Shown here piece by piece: positions 34,001-44,496 of a stretch of 64,000 nucleotides of DNA. The stretch covers positions 8,386,675 through 8,450,674 of the forward strand of contig NC_087078.1 of the NCBI RefSeq assembly GCF_026151205.1, in the 5' to 3' direction. The notes beneath the pieces are model-generated. The model worked only from the letters and a program-made list of their open reading frames with translations, was not told where the DNA came from and ran no database searches. Origin of the DNA: Bolinopsis microptera (taxonomy: Eukaryota; Ctenophora; Tentaculata; Lobata; Bolinopsidae). The first letter of the stretch is position 1. Each line of letters opens with the position of its first letter. The position numbers and the translations under genes are program-made.

Positions 34001-34843
34001 CAGCAAGCCGCTGCCATCGCTGCCGCTAAAACCGTCAACCCTATGGTGCGAAACATGCCGCGAGTAAAACTAGCTCGGGATGGACGACTACACCGAGTGC
34101 CGGACATGAGGAACAAGTTCAGTTCCCTGATCCCTCCCTCTGTTCAGCAGCACATGCAGCAGCAATCGCTGGCACAGATCCAGCAGTACCAAGCTGCTAT
34201 TGCACGTGGTGAGGACCCTGCTAAGGAAACTCTACCTGATAACATGAAACCTGTTGCCAGCAGCCCCATAAAACCTCCTCCTCCTGAGAAAATAGACTTA
34301 TCTCCTTCTGCTCTCCCTGAGACGTCCCCACGCTCCCCAATCAAGGAACAACCGCCTCAATCCTTTGTTCAGTCACCTGTTGGAATTGGAAAGGCTCCCG
34401 GCTCTCCAGTTAAAGAAACCATGCCTGTCGAGAAGATCATCGTCGAGGAAGAACCTAGGAAGAGGCAGGAAGAAACAAATAGTGAGGAAAAAGAAAAGAA
34501 AGCTGAGAAAAGGAAACACAGTGAGACAAGAAACACCTACAGAAGGAGAAACTACGGATATCCTGCTCCTGAAAACGACTACTACGAAGGGTACCCAGAA
34601 GATAGGTACCATGAACGGTACTACGATGAACGGTACAATGACGAACGTTACTACGACGACCGTCGTCATGACGACAGGTACCACGATGACAGATACCACG
34701 ACGAAAGGCAACGTTACCGAGGTGGAGGTCCCAGGAACGGTCCTGGTCCCTACCCTCCACACCCGATGTACCGGGGCTACCCACCACCGCCGCCCCGGGA
34801 CTATCGCAGGGGTGGACCGCCTCCTCATCGACATCGATACTGA
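22032..34843 (+). CDS. PRRC2: PRRC2/BAT2-family protein, 16 coding exons, 2147 aa
   Basis: Coding exons: 22032-22149, 22288-22526, 22764-22869, 24139-24291, 25135-25259, 26853-26942, 27543-27720, 27934-30822, 30984-31180, 31331-31501, 31636-31941, 32049-32220, 32339-32783, 32965-33116, 33279-33434, 33897-34843. All junctions are GT-AG with matching phase and sum to 6,444 nt, 2,148 codons with stop. The BAT2 N-terminal domain is diagnostic: KYQSINLSQHFN (16-27), GRGLQSLGKVG (40-50), GNDPNVALVP (71-80). Exon 8 (963 codons) is a disordered Arg/Glu/Asp-rich region; the C-terminal third is Gln/Pro/Met-rich and ends in an RGG/PPPPP-type tail. Vertebrate PRRC2 proteins are cytoplasmic RNA-binding proteins tied to stress granules and translation initiation; human PRRC2A is about 2,160 aa. 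No lesions seen; exon edges are predictions. Confidence 0.93.
25388..25690 (+). repeat. Transposon-module copy in PRRC2 intron 5
   Basis: Closely matches 3005-3343 inside the 3.7-kb transposon, same orientation, with matching right edge GGGCGCAATTCTTGTTAAA. No TIR or minisatellite flanks it here, so it is a partial copy. It accounts for part of the 1.6-kb intron. Confidence 0.8.
26150..26235. repeat. Short tandem repeat in PRRC2 intron 5
   Basis: About five imperfect units of the type AACAAATAGACACTAT in an AT-rich context. Confidence 0.75.
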
Positions 34844-35245
34844 TCAACTGGAGATCCTCAATGCACACTTGCAGAGTGTTGGAGCCGCGCACACGTGCTC
34901 GTATAGTTGTTTATTATATTAGCATATTGAAGACAAATAATGGATGCTGTACTGTTACCCTCCGATTATACTATTTATTTTACACGCTCGTGCCCAGTGT
35001 TTACTGTATAGAAATTACCTATTTATTGTAGTGTTGTGGCCGTCTTGTCACGTGTTTACTGGAAATAAGAGCCGGATCTCTTCTTTCGTTTCATTTGATA
35101 TGATATATGTTTACACTGTAAAACTTTTTTCTTATATTATACATTGAGTGATTATCTAGAAATGCTGCATAAGAAGGATCGCTTTTTATGTGAATTGTTT
35201 TACAGTGAGAAACAGTTATTTTGAAATAAAACAATTTATGTTACT
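34844..35245 (+). other. PRRC2 3' UTR
   Basis: From the TGA stop to just beyond a canonical AATAAA at 35225-35230, AT-rich and without an ORF. The cleavage site is inferred at about 10-25 nt past the signal. Confidence 0.65.
35225..35230 (+). promoter_or_regulatory. PRRC2 polyadenylation signal AATAAA
   Basis: The first canonical AATAAA after the PRRC2 stop codon, about 380 nt downstream. Confidence 0.65.
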
Positions 35246-35616
35246 TTAAAGTTGGGTAAAACAAAACTTGCGCGAAAAGTGTGTCACTGTGGTTTGAATC
35301 GTTGCCATGGCGATGGCTGGCTATGTTGATTCTCATGATTATTTTATTACATGTTTACCTATATGGTAGTAATATTACAATATTTTATTCTTCAAACTTC
35401 TGCCTATAAAATGTGACAATCATCATCTCATTAATTACTTTTTGGCGTGGTTGTTTTTTCCTGGGCGTATTATATTCGTTTAACAATGTCCGCCAGGCTG
35501 GACAAACTAAGTTATCAGTTTTGTAAAGCTTATCTAATTGTGGGATTTTGAAAATTTGTATGCTTTAACGCATCGTGAAGATATATATTTATATTTCCAT
35601 CGGCTGAACTGGTAAT

Positions 35617-35765
35617 AGGGGTCATTCACATATTAAGTCATTACCGAGGGGGTCTAAAAATGATAACGCTAGCATACTTTTAACACAATATTACTGTGGA
35701 AAACTGATTGGGGAGGGGGTTAAAAATTGGCCAAATATTGATAACGTAATATGTGAACGACCCCT
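35617..35765. mobile_element. 149-bp MITE-like inverted-repeat element
   Basis: The left end is AGGGGTCATTCACATATTA and the right end TAATATGTGAACGACCCCT: inverted repeats of about 19 bp with one mismatch. A one-ended match (TATGTGAACGACCCTT) lies near 52690. No TSD is clear. Confidence 0.7.
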
Positions 35766-36025
35766 CAATGACAAATAGCGTCAAGCGTGCCCCTAGCTGG
35801 CTCGTCCACATTTAAGCCATGTTTAAGAATTGCCTGATTACTTGAATGATCCACGAGTCCTGGATTTGATGACATTATATAGGGACACTGTCCTAGAAAT
35901 TAAACAGTGAAGAAACAGTACTAATAACTCATTGTTATATAGTTGTTTAATGTGGTTGCTAAGAAACCTGTTTTATTTGTGTGACCGTGAGAGGGAGGGT
36001 TAACTTTTAGTTGTAGCTAATTTAT

Positions 36026-36135
36026 TGATTGACGATGCCAATCCTTCGCAGCTCGGCGTGGCCAAGTCGTGCATCTCTCCGATCTATCGAAGGTTGGGAG
36101 AAGCATTATTGAATGCGCGGCCCAGTAGTCCATCT
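36026..36135. repeat. SINE-like element copy
   Basis: TTGATTGACGATGCCAATCC through GAGAAGCATTATTGAATGCG to CAGTAGTCCATCTTGCTA matches 16431-16544. Diverged at its right end; no TSD recognised. Confidence 0.75.
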
Positions 36136-36380
36136 TGCTATTATATAAGTGGTTTAATAAAGTTACAAGAAACTGGTTAATGTTTAGTGGACAAAAAGTT
36201 GATGATGATTGGTATATAATCACATGAACTTTTTACATTTTAACACGTTTTAAGTGCCCTGAAAGACTATTCGAAACCCTAACTAGCTAGGTAGTGAGCC
36301 GCGCATGCTGACTGTGGGATGGTTTTTTAGCGCCAATTTCGGCCAGCACAAAATTCTTGAAACAAATGCATATTGGGTTA

Positions 36381-36484
36381 ATTGACTATGTCAATTCATC
36401 GCAGCTCGTTAAGGTCCAGTAGAGCTTCTTTGCAAGAAGCATAATTGAGTGCGCGGCGCAGCCCAGTAACACATCGCGCTACAA
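36381..36484. mobile_element. 104-bp SINE-like element with 12-bp TSD
   Basis: Begins ATTGACTATGTCAATTCATC and ends CACATCGCGCTACAA. Flanked by perfect CATATTGGGTTA copies at 36369-36380 and 36485-36496. Same family as 16431-16544. Confidence 0.8.
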
Positions 36485-36837
36485 CATATTGGGTTAAAAG
36501 CAACGTCTTTTGCCCCATTTTCATTACTATAGGATTAGGGGGGGGGGGGGGGGTGTCACGTCCGTCTATTTCCGCTTGTCTCATAGAATCCAAAAAGGAC
36601 AGGACATAGGCGGACATAGGCGGACATAGACGGACATAGACGGACATAGGCGGACATAGGCGGACATAGGCGGACATTAATGGACACTTAAATTGCTAAA
36701 TAAAATGTTCAATTTTTGCTTTTATAGGGGGATCATGTTTTTTGTCCGTTCGGTACCCTATATTTTCAAAACGGACAAAAAATAGAACGGACAAAAACGG
36801 ACAAAAACGGACAAAATGGAAATAACATTTAGATGCT

Positions 36838-38045
36838 TCCTCCTCCTACTCTTCCTCCTCCTCTCCCTGGGTCTTCCTGATCTTCCTCAGTCCTCTTGCT
36901 CCTCCCCTCCTCAGTCCTCCTCCTACTCCTCCTCCTCGTCCTCAGTCCTCCTCATCAGTCCTCAACAGTCCTTCTCCTCCCCAGTCCTCCTCCTCCTCCT
37001 GAGTACTCCTCCAGGGTCCTCCTCTTCATCCTCCTCCTCTTCCTCCTCAGTCCTCCTCAGTCCTCCTCCTCATCCTTCTCCTCAGTCCTCCATCCTCCTC
37101 AGTCCTCCCCCAGTCCCCCTCCTCCTCCTCCTATTCAGTCCTCCTCCTCCTCCTCCTTCTCAGTCCTCCTCCTCCTCCTCCTCTTCCCTCTCAGTCATCC
37201 TCCTCAGCCATCCTCCTCAGTCCTCCTCAGTCCTCCTCCTCAGTCCTCCTCCTCCTGGGTCCTCCTCCTCCTCTTCATCCTCCTCCTCTTCCTCCTCGGT
37301 CCTCAGTCCTCCTCCTCCTGGGTCCTCCTCCTCATCCTTCTCATCAGTCCTCCTCCTCCCCAGTCCTCTCCCAGTCCCCCTCCTTCTCCTCCTCCTATTC
37401 AGTCCTCCTCCTCAGTTCTCCTCAGTCCTCCTTCTCATTTCTCCTAAGTCCTCCTCCTGAGTCCTCCTCTTGAGTCCTCCTCCTCTTCCTTCTGAGTCCT
37501 CCTCCTCCTCCCTCTCAGTCATCCTCCTCAGTCATCCTCCTCAGCCATCCTCCCCAGCCATTCTCCTCAGCCATCCTCCTCAGTACTCCTCAGTCCTCCT
37601 CCTTCTCAGTCATCGTCAGTCCTCCTCCTCAGTCCTCCTCAGTCCTTCTCCTCCTCCTGGGTCCTCCTCCTCCTCCTCCTCCTGGGTCCTCCTGGGTCTT
37701 CCTGATCCTCCCCAGTCCTCTTCCTCCTCCCCTCCTCAGTCCTCCTCCTACTCCTCCTCCTCGTCCTCATTCCTCCTCATCAGTCCTCAACAGTTCTCCT
37801 CCTCCCCAGTCCTCCTCCTCCTCCTGGGGCCTTTTCCTGGGTCCTCCTCCTGGGTCCTCCTCCTCCTGGGTCCTCCTCCTCCTGGGTCCTCCTTCTCCTC
37901 CTCAGTCCTTCTCCTCCTCCTCCTCAGTCCTCTTCCTCCTCCTCCTCCCTCTCAGTCATCCTCCTCAGCCATCCTCCTCAGCCATCCTCCTCAGCCATCC
38001 TTCTCTGCCATCCTCCTCAGTACTCTTCAGTACTCTTCAGTCCTC
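36838..38045. repeat. TCC/TCAG-rich microsatellite block
   Basis: About 1.2 kb of CTCCTC, CAGTCCTCC and CCTGGGTCC variants on the plus strand, nearly purine-free over long stretches. Open frames through it are Ser/Pro/Leu artefacts of composition. Confidence 0.95.
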
Positions 38046-38049
38046 AAAA

Positions 38050-38225
38050 TTTTTGTCCACCAATGTCTGCTAATGTCCATCAATGTCCATCCAAGTCCGC
38101 CAATGTCCGTCCGGGTCCGCCAATGTCCGTCCGAGTCCGCCAATGTCCGTCCGAGTCCGCCAATGTCCGTCCGAGTCCGCCAATGTCCGTCCGAGTCCGC
38201 CAATGTCCGTCCGTGTCCGCCTATG
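38050..38225. repeat. Minisatellite CAATGTCCGTCCGAGTCCGC
   Basis: A 20-bp unit repeated about 8 times with single-base variants. It is built from two 10-bp half-units (TCCGCCAATG, TCCGTCCGAG) related to the GGACATAGGC units at the transposon ends. Confidence 0.9.
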
Positions 38226-39410
38226 TCCCAAAAAACACGTCCGTTGTCTCATAGAATCCAAAAAGGACAGGACATAGGCGGACATAGACGGACATGACAC
38301 CCCCCCACTATATCAACTCCAATATCCACCAAGTTTTTAAAGTCCAATTAGAAGGTCCTTACGAATTTTCAGAATTGAAAATGATCTTATTCCAGAAACC
38401 GAAGATATGACAAAATACTACTACTACTATGTCGGAGCTAAGTCCGATCTACGCCAGAAAACCCCCTCCATATATCCCTGTCCCGCATCAGGGTTCGCAG
38501 TTCCTCTTTAGAGTTTGTCCCAACTTCCTTCAGTAACATAAACAAGTAGCTTTGTCTTGGTCGGCCTTGCTGTGCTCTACCGTGCGTAGATTCCCATAAG
38601 ACTAAATCACTGGCAAGTAGCTCAGGATGTCGGATGCAGTGTCCCGCCATTTTTAATCTCCTGCTTCGTAACTTGTTTGACAGCCTTGGGAGGCTACCAT
38701 ACAAAGTTATATTGCTGACCTTGTCCTTCCATGAGATACCATTACCCAGCACCATACGCAACATCTTTGTGTATGTCCCGTCCAAACTTTTCTCTTGAGC
38801 CTTTGTCAGTGTCCAGGTTTCTGATCCGTAGAGCAGTACTGATTCACAAGCCGCTATGAACAATCTAATCTTTAGGCTCTTTGACAGTTTGGATTTCCAG
38901 ATATCCTTCAGTCTATGTAGGGCACCCCACGCTTTTCCCTTTCTAACCCTTACCTCCCTATCTGTGCTCTCAATCCAGGAGCCTAAGTAGATGAAATCAT
39001 TTACATTTTCTATACTATGGCTTCCCCGGATCGACTTTGTAGGTCGCTAGATCGATCCTCCATATTCAGTGTCATGACCTTGGTCTTGCCTTCGTTTATG
39101 TGTAGTCCCACGCTTGCTGCCGCCGATTCTACTCTGAGCAGGAACTCGTTAGCCTTGTCCATGTCCTCAGATATAAGTGCTATATCATCTGCAAAGTCCA
39201 CATCGGTGATGATCTTGGGCCCCACTCTTCTGCTTTTTCTACGTTCGAGGGTGAGTCCAAGTCGCTCCGCATCATCGCCTATGGCTTGCCTCATACAGTA
39301 GTCGATGACTATTGCAAAGAGGTAAGGTGCTAAGGTATCACCCTGTAACACACCTGCAAGTATCTCGAACAATTCAGTTTCTCCGTCTGGAGTTAGGACT
39401 TTGGCCATTG

Positions 39411-39501
39411 TTGATACATGTTTCGTATCCAATTGTTGATACATGTTTCGTATCGGCGGCGCGCGCTTCGCGCGCGAAAAGTGGCATGCAACGTATGTCA
39501 A
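39411..39501. mobile_element. 91-bp mini-element with 8-bp TSD, in frame in RT
   Basis: Flanked by GGCCATTG at 39403-39410 and 39502-39509. Termini TTGATACATG and CGTATGTCAA are imperfect inverted repeats. The interior has a direct repeat (ATTGTTGATACATGTTTCGT) and a CG-rich palindrome (GCGCGCTTCGCGCGC). Insert plus TSD adds 99 bp, preserving the RT frame; removal restores MYEKTMAKVLTPDG. 8-bp TSDs suit hAT-type mobilisation. Confidence 0.85.
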
Positions 39502-41171
39502 GGCCATTGTCTTCTCGTACATGAGCCGTATAAGCTGCACGATTTTGACTGGAATGCCGTAAGCTTCTAGAATCTTTAGCATTTTCCCACGATGTACACT
39601 GTCGAAAGCCTTCTTAAAGTCTATAAATGTCAGAACAGCTGGCAGTTTCCGACTCTTGACACCCTCTATAAGACGTCTCAGTACCAATATCTGTTGAGTT
39701 GTTGACCTTCCTGGTCTGAATCCATTCTGGTTTCTACGCAGAATTGTCTCGATTTCTGGCTTCAACCGGTTTAGAACCATCTTGTTTAGAGACTTGGCAA
39801 CTAGGGATGACAAGCTTATTCCCCGATAGTTCATTGGTTCGCTAAGGTCGCCCTTCTTTGGAATTGGTATGATGTTGGCAGTTGACCATTGGTCTGGTTT
39901 CTCACCTTTCAATAGAGCATTGTTACAGAAGTCTAAGACAATTAGATCAAGGTCGCATCGTTTTAAGACTTCTGGGGCTATGTTGTCGTCACCCCATGCT
40001 TTCCCTTCCTTTATGCTGGACTTTGCTTTCCTGTACTCATCCAACGTAAACGGTTCTGTTCCGATATTCAGAGGTGGGTGGACTGGATCAATATCCTCTT
40101 CCGCGTTCTCTACCGTCGGTGGTGAGCCGAGAAGAGTAGCAAAATAGTCCTTCCATTTCTGAACCCTTTCCGTTGGTGAGTTTCCCTTGATTTTGCCAGT
40201 ATATGATGGAGCTTTACCTGTGATCTTGTTGATCATGGTCCAGCTTTTAGCATGTCTGCCCTGCCAACTTGCTTCCTCCAGTTCCCGGACCTGCCCCTCC
40301 AGCAGGTGCTCTTTGGCTGCTTGATAAGCATCGCCTAGCTTCTGTTTGCCCTCTTGAACAGCTATTCGGTTGTCTTCTGTAGCATCTGAGTGGTATTTTA
40401 TGCTACATTCCCTCAGCTTCAGCCTGGCAATCTCAACACTTGGAGTCGCTGAGATTTTACATCTTTTCTTTTTCTCCTTTTCAGGTAGTAAAAGTCGAGA
40501 AGTTGTCCTATTCGCATCAATAAAGCATTGGTACCTTTCTGTTGCCGTCTGATCATCCTTTTCAAGTATGGAAAAGCGGTTTTTAACTTCCACTGTGTAC
40601 CTCTCTTGTAGAGCGATATCAGTTTTAAGTTTAGACCAGTCCAGAACCGGAGCCCTCTTCTCCGTCTTGCTTATCCGTAGACTAAGCTTTACCCTTGCTA
40701 CGACTACTCTGTGATCCGAGCCAATACTGTGGAAACTACCATATGCTTCGGAGTTCTTGACGGAGTTCCGCCATTTCTTCCGGCAAATGATGAAGTCGAT
40801 TTGAGATTTACTTTGACTCATATCTGAGAGATATGTCCAGAGTTTACATCTTCGCTTCTGAAATCTGGTGTTTGTGATTTCTAGCTGTCGCTCCAACAGC
40901 ATATCCTCTAGCAGTCTACCATTTCGGTTTGCTGGACCCTTGTGGAAGGATGTCCAGTTTCCTGATGATGAGACATGCGCATTGAGGTCTCCTACAACGA
41001 AGTAGTAAGTTGTGGGCTGGTATCTGGTCGATGGCACCACCAAGGCTGTCGTAGTAGTTTTCTGCTTCGTCGACAGTCGCCCCCTCTGTCGGGCTATAAG
41101 TCACAATAACAGTTGTGACCGGGTTCCCTGCAAAGTTGGCTACCATCGTCCTCCTGTCATGTGAGTATACA

Positions 41172-41248
41172 TTACTGGGCCGCGCTCAGCCTGTCATTCC
41201 GCCAAATCTTTATGTTAATGAACATAATAGCCTGGGGTCCTCAGGTAA
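41172..41248. mobile_element. 77-bp mini-element with 8-bp TSD in LINE endonuclease
   Basis: AGTATACA flanks it at 41164-41171 and 41249-41256. Ends read TTACTGGGCC and CCTCAGGTAA, weakly inverted. It adds 85 bp and breaks the frame; deleting it restores SVYSHDRRTMVANFAGNP, the expected RTE endonuclease sequence. Confidence 0.8.
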
Positions 41249-41765
41249 AGTATACACTAATCAATGAGTTGAATACTGTCTTTTTGTCCAAGACAATACC
41301 AACCCCACCAGCAGCCGCCCCATTGCTGGTTCTCCATGCCGAAGTTGTTATGAGGTGAGAGCTTCCAAGATCTTGATACTCGATTTCAGTGCTATGTACT
41401 ACCCGATGCTCATGAATGCCCAAAATATGTACGCCACTATCCCTCATGCATACACCCAGCTCATCCCTCTTGTATTGTTCTCTTATTGTTCGTACATTAA
41501 GAGTTCCTACAAGAATTTCCTTCTGGCCACGTAGTAGTAGGGTACCAGCCTTTGAAAGAGTTGGAGCAGGAGATTTGGGTGTGACCCGCCGGTCGAGAGA
41601 TTAAGGTGTGTGCCCGAGGTAAATACCCCACACACCATGTGTTGAGTCTACGGCGGCGCCCGGCCAGTAGGCAGGTCACAAATTGTTTTGCCAGACTTGT
41701 ATAACCGCATTATAGTACTCAAGCGAACAACCATCCCCCTGTTCGCTATTTTTGTTCGCTGACAA

Positions 41766-42782
41766 AATAATACGACAAAAATCAACGAATTTCATCAAAT
41801 AATAAGAGACTTTTACACCTACTGAAACTCCAAAAACCTAGGTATTTAGTGTTTAGGTCCTAGGCGAAACTGACTGATCATTCCAAAAAAGTATAAGAAA
41901 TTTGGTACTGTGAAAAGGCTCACACTCTTTAAAAAAATTCTAGCAAGTTTATTTTTATCGTGCACGTCTGAACCTATCCTGACCCTATACTATTGCTCTA
42001 ACCAGAGCCCTCTCGCTTGCAGTAGCGCACGACCGTTGTTGTGAAACAAGCGCGTCACGCAGTACGCGTATATGGTATACACATGGCTATGTGAACCTAT
42101 ATACTAGGTGCGCACACAAGGCCGTTAATTATGTTAATCTGATCCTAACCTTGATTGACGACATGTCAACTGTCAACCTTTCGAGATCGTTGCTCGACGC
42201 AATCAACTGTAGTAATATCGACAGGCAGTAAAGTTTGCTGGGAGTGCTACTTCGTACCACTTGCCTCGAGAAGAAAGCGGCGCGCGCTACTTCGAAGAAA
42301 TTTAGAAGAGTAACATCCGTCAACATGAGTGATGAGGTACGTGGGAACTTCGAAATTGTAGGTTTACAACCTTCCAGGACGCGCGCCGAGTTCCAATATA
42401 TGGAACAGATATTTTACGAGTATCACCCGTTAACTTCGAAATCGAGATTGGAGATAGAAAATATGAAAACTTAATACGTAATAAATTTCGGAATTTTTTT
42501 ACTGGATTGTTTTCAATTTGGAAAGACAAAACGCTTAGTACTAGGGGGTGCACCATAAAAATGAACTTGCTCGGATTTTAAAAATTTGTGTACCATTGTT
42601 TTCTAGAGACTGTGAGAATTGTCACAATACCAAATTTGTCATACCTTTTTAGAAAGATCAGTGAGTTTCGCCTAGGTGCCATATTTGATGGTACGCGGCT
42701 TTTGGAGCAAAATTAGCTGTAAAAAGCGCCAAATTTGACCAAATTTGACCAAATTCGTTGATTTTTGTCGTATTATTTGGAT
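41766..42782. mobile_element. About 1-kb element with long inverted repeats
   Basis: AATAATACGACAAAAATCAA near 41766 recurs inverted near 42760-42780. Farther in, CCTAGGCGAAACT (about 41860) matches the inverted AGTTTCGCCTAGG (about 42665), and TTGGTACTGTGAAAAGGC matches the inverted copy near 42610. The arms are diverged and about 200 bp long. The middle contains the shared repeat at 42245-42322. No transposase ORF was seen. Confidence 0.65.
42245..42322 (+). repeat. Repeat copy, match at 14410-14497
   Basis: CACTTGCCTCGAGAAGAAAG, GCGCGCTACTTCGAAGAAAT and GAGTAACATCCGTCAA match the element at 14.41 kb in order and orientation. Confidence 0.7.
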
Positions 42783-43210
42783 ATATCTTCAGTTCCTTGA
42801 ATGAGATCATTCTGAAAACTGGTGACGACCTTCCAATAGGGCTTTCACAACTGTCCGAAAAATTTGGTGGATATCGGAGTTGATATAGTAATAAAAATGG
42901 AGCAAAATACGCTGCTTTTAGCTGTAACATAATGTTTGATGGTTGGATATGCTTTAAACTTTTCGGACACTTTCCTTGTAAGTCTATGAGTAAGCTTACT
43001 AATTTTTGTTGCAATTGGAGGTCGGGAAGGATACTAAATATCTATTTGTTTGAAGAAAATTGTGCTGGCCGAAATTAGCGCTAAAAAACCATCCTACAGT
43101 CGGCACGCGCGGCTCACTGTCGATGGCGAACTACCTATTAGTACCAAATTTAAGATATTTGAAAAACAAATGTTTTTTTTGTTTTTAAAATTTTTGAAAT
43201 CCCCCATTTT
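42783..43210. other. Intergenic, nothing recognised
   Basis: AT-rich sequence without a supported gene; short ORFs have no features. Confidence 0.4.
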
Positions 43211-43320
43211 TTGTAGCGCGATGCGTTACTGTGCCGCGCCGCGCACTCAATGAGGCTTCTGATCGGCGAGATGCGCTACGGTGCCGCGCCGAGCTGCCAT
43301 GAATTGACATCGTCAATTAA
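43211..43320. mobile_element. 110-bp SINE-like element (inverted copy), 9-bp TSD
   Basis: Begins TTGTAGCGCGATGCGTTACT and ends TTGACATCGTCAATTAA. CCCCATTTT flanks it at 43202-43210 and 43321-43329. Reverse complement of the family at 16431-16544. Confidence 0.8.
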
Positions 43321-43577
43321 CCCCATTTTATGCCATTGGTCCCCCCTATATTATAATCCGGCTGCTAAAGTATATAGTTTGAAAGGTTTTGTATTACGAT
43401 GGTGTAAAATTATTTCAAAACATATTCTAGAAGTTTTAGGCATTTTATGCGAGAAATTATCCATTTCCGTCCTTCTTACACACTTGCAATGTACAGGAGG
43501 CCCACATACAGCTCGATCTTATTTTGGAGGATTTCACTGCTTCGACGTGCCGTGCGAACTATCATTTTTGCTTCACA

Positions 43578-43634
43578 TTGTAGATCGCTTTGTAGATCGC
43601 TTTGTAGATCGCTTTGTAGATCGCTTTGTAGAGT
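43578..43634. repeat. 12-bp tandem repeat TTTGTAGATCGC
   Basis: Four to five perfect units. Read in one frame they give VDRF repeats, an artefact. Confidence 0.9.
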
Positions 43635-43773
43635 AACGATCTCGAAGGTTTGACATCGCTAATCAAGATCTTGTCGTGCTATACGGTGAATTTGTACCAT
43701 TCACACTTAGAGGCAACTTTTGGTACCGAATTTATCAAAATCGGAGACAAAAAATTCTTTTCCAACTCATCAC

Positions 43774-44025
43774 ACGGGTGCCAGCAGTTAGCAGCAGTCA
43801 GCAGCAGTTAACAGCAGTTAGCAGCAGTCAGCAGCAGTTAGTAGCAGTCAGCAGCAGTTTTATGCCTGTCTTTACTGCTGCTAACTGCTAATGGCGCGCG
43901 TGTGACAGCAGCAGTTAGCAGCAGTCAGCAGCAGTTAGCAGCAGTCAGCAGCAGTTAGCAGCAGTCAGCAGCAGTTAGCAGCAGTCAGCAGCAGTTAGCA
44001 GCAGTCAGCAGCAGTTAGCAGCAGT
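43774..44025. repeat. 10-bp minisatellite GCAGCAGTTA/GCAGCAGTCA
   Basis: Two blocks of alternating 10-bp units (43774-43860, 43905-44025) separated by a segment with an inverted unit (CTGCTGCTAACTGCTAATGG). GGGTGCCA at 43767 and its complement TGGCACCC at 44037 bracket the array. Confidence 0.85.
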
Positions 44026-44496
44026 TTCTTTGCACTATGGCACCCCTGCGTCATGGCGCTTATTACGTAGACTCGACTACATGGGAGTATTTTATCCTTA
44101 TATCGGGTAAAGGTCATTCAAACAATATATACATTCAACAAATTAAGTAATGCAATTGCCTGAGCAAAGTCAAATCAAGTGATGCTATTGGCAGAGCACA
44201 ATACATGGGTACAAAAACATGGTTTACTCCATCATATGGACAGGGATGAGGTTGTATGAGACTTCTGATAGAGGGGTCTCTTGATTGTTGTCAATTGGGG
44301 AAAATTTAAACAAATACATACACACTTTTACATTTTAACGACTTTAGGGTCCAATTTTTTAACACATCTACTCCATAATAGGGCAAGGATGAGGTTGTAG
44401 GAGACTTCAAATAAAGGGGTCCCATACTTGTGTCTTGTTGTCTATCCTCTTGCCTCTGTAACCACGTAGAGTTTTAAAACTCTCGTTAAACAGCCA
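44026..44496. other. Intergenic downstream of the GPCR
   Basis: No gene supported. A block with CAAATAC, GACAGGGATGAGGTTGTA and GACTTCTGATAGAGGGGTC is roughly repeated about 150 bp later (GGCAAGGATGAGGTTGTAGG). Confidence 0.45.

Larger units (their letters stand above)
36532..38306. mobile_element. 1.8-kb transposon with GGACATAGGC minisatellites and TCC-rich core
   Basis: The left terminus has a G run then TGTCACGTCCGTCTAT; the right terminus has ATAGACGGACATGACA then a C run. The sequence CTCATAGAATCCAAAAAGGA plus GGACATAGGC-type 10-bp units occurs near both ends. ACTATA flanks it at 36526-36531 and 38307-38312, though the left end carries an extra GGATTA before the G run. The interior is almost wholly pyrimidine-rich microsatellite and codes for nothing believable. 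Layout and 6-bp TSD parallel the elements at 2726-6437 and 4308-4788. Confidence 0.75.
38438..41600 (-). pseudogene. Decayed RTE-like LINE (APE endonuclease + RT)
   Basis: Minus strand. Endonuclease fragments start near 41530 (LVGTLNVRTIREQYKRDELG), continue at 41447 (VHILGIHEHRVVH) and 41146 (VIVTYSPTEGATVDEAENYY), then in the 41043-39010 frame (VVGDLNAHV, DFIICRKKW, GSDHRVVVARV). The RT has YRGISLSSL, NGFRPGRSTTQQ, TFIDFKKAFDSVH and DVDFADDIALIS. The C-terminal part lies at 38863-38438 in another frame (LLYGSETWTLTKAQEKSLDG). Lesions: frameshifts near 41010 and 39040, plus two small insertions with target duplications (39411-39501 and 41172-41248). Confidence 0.85.

Noticed and set aside
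36816-38297. Long Ser/Pro/Leu-rich open frames in three readings
   Set aside because: The sequence is a pyrimidine-rich microsatellite with almost no stop codons in any frame; there is no domain, start context or splice structure.
43774-44025. CRISPR-like or other regularly spaced array
   Set aside because: Units are directly adjacent 10-bp repeats without unique spacers, in a eukaryotic genome.
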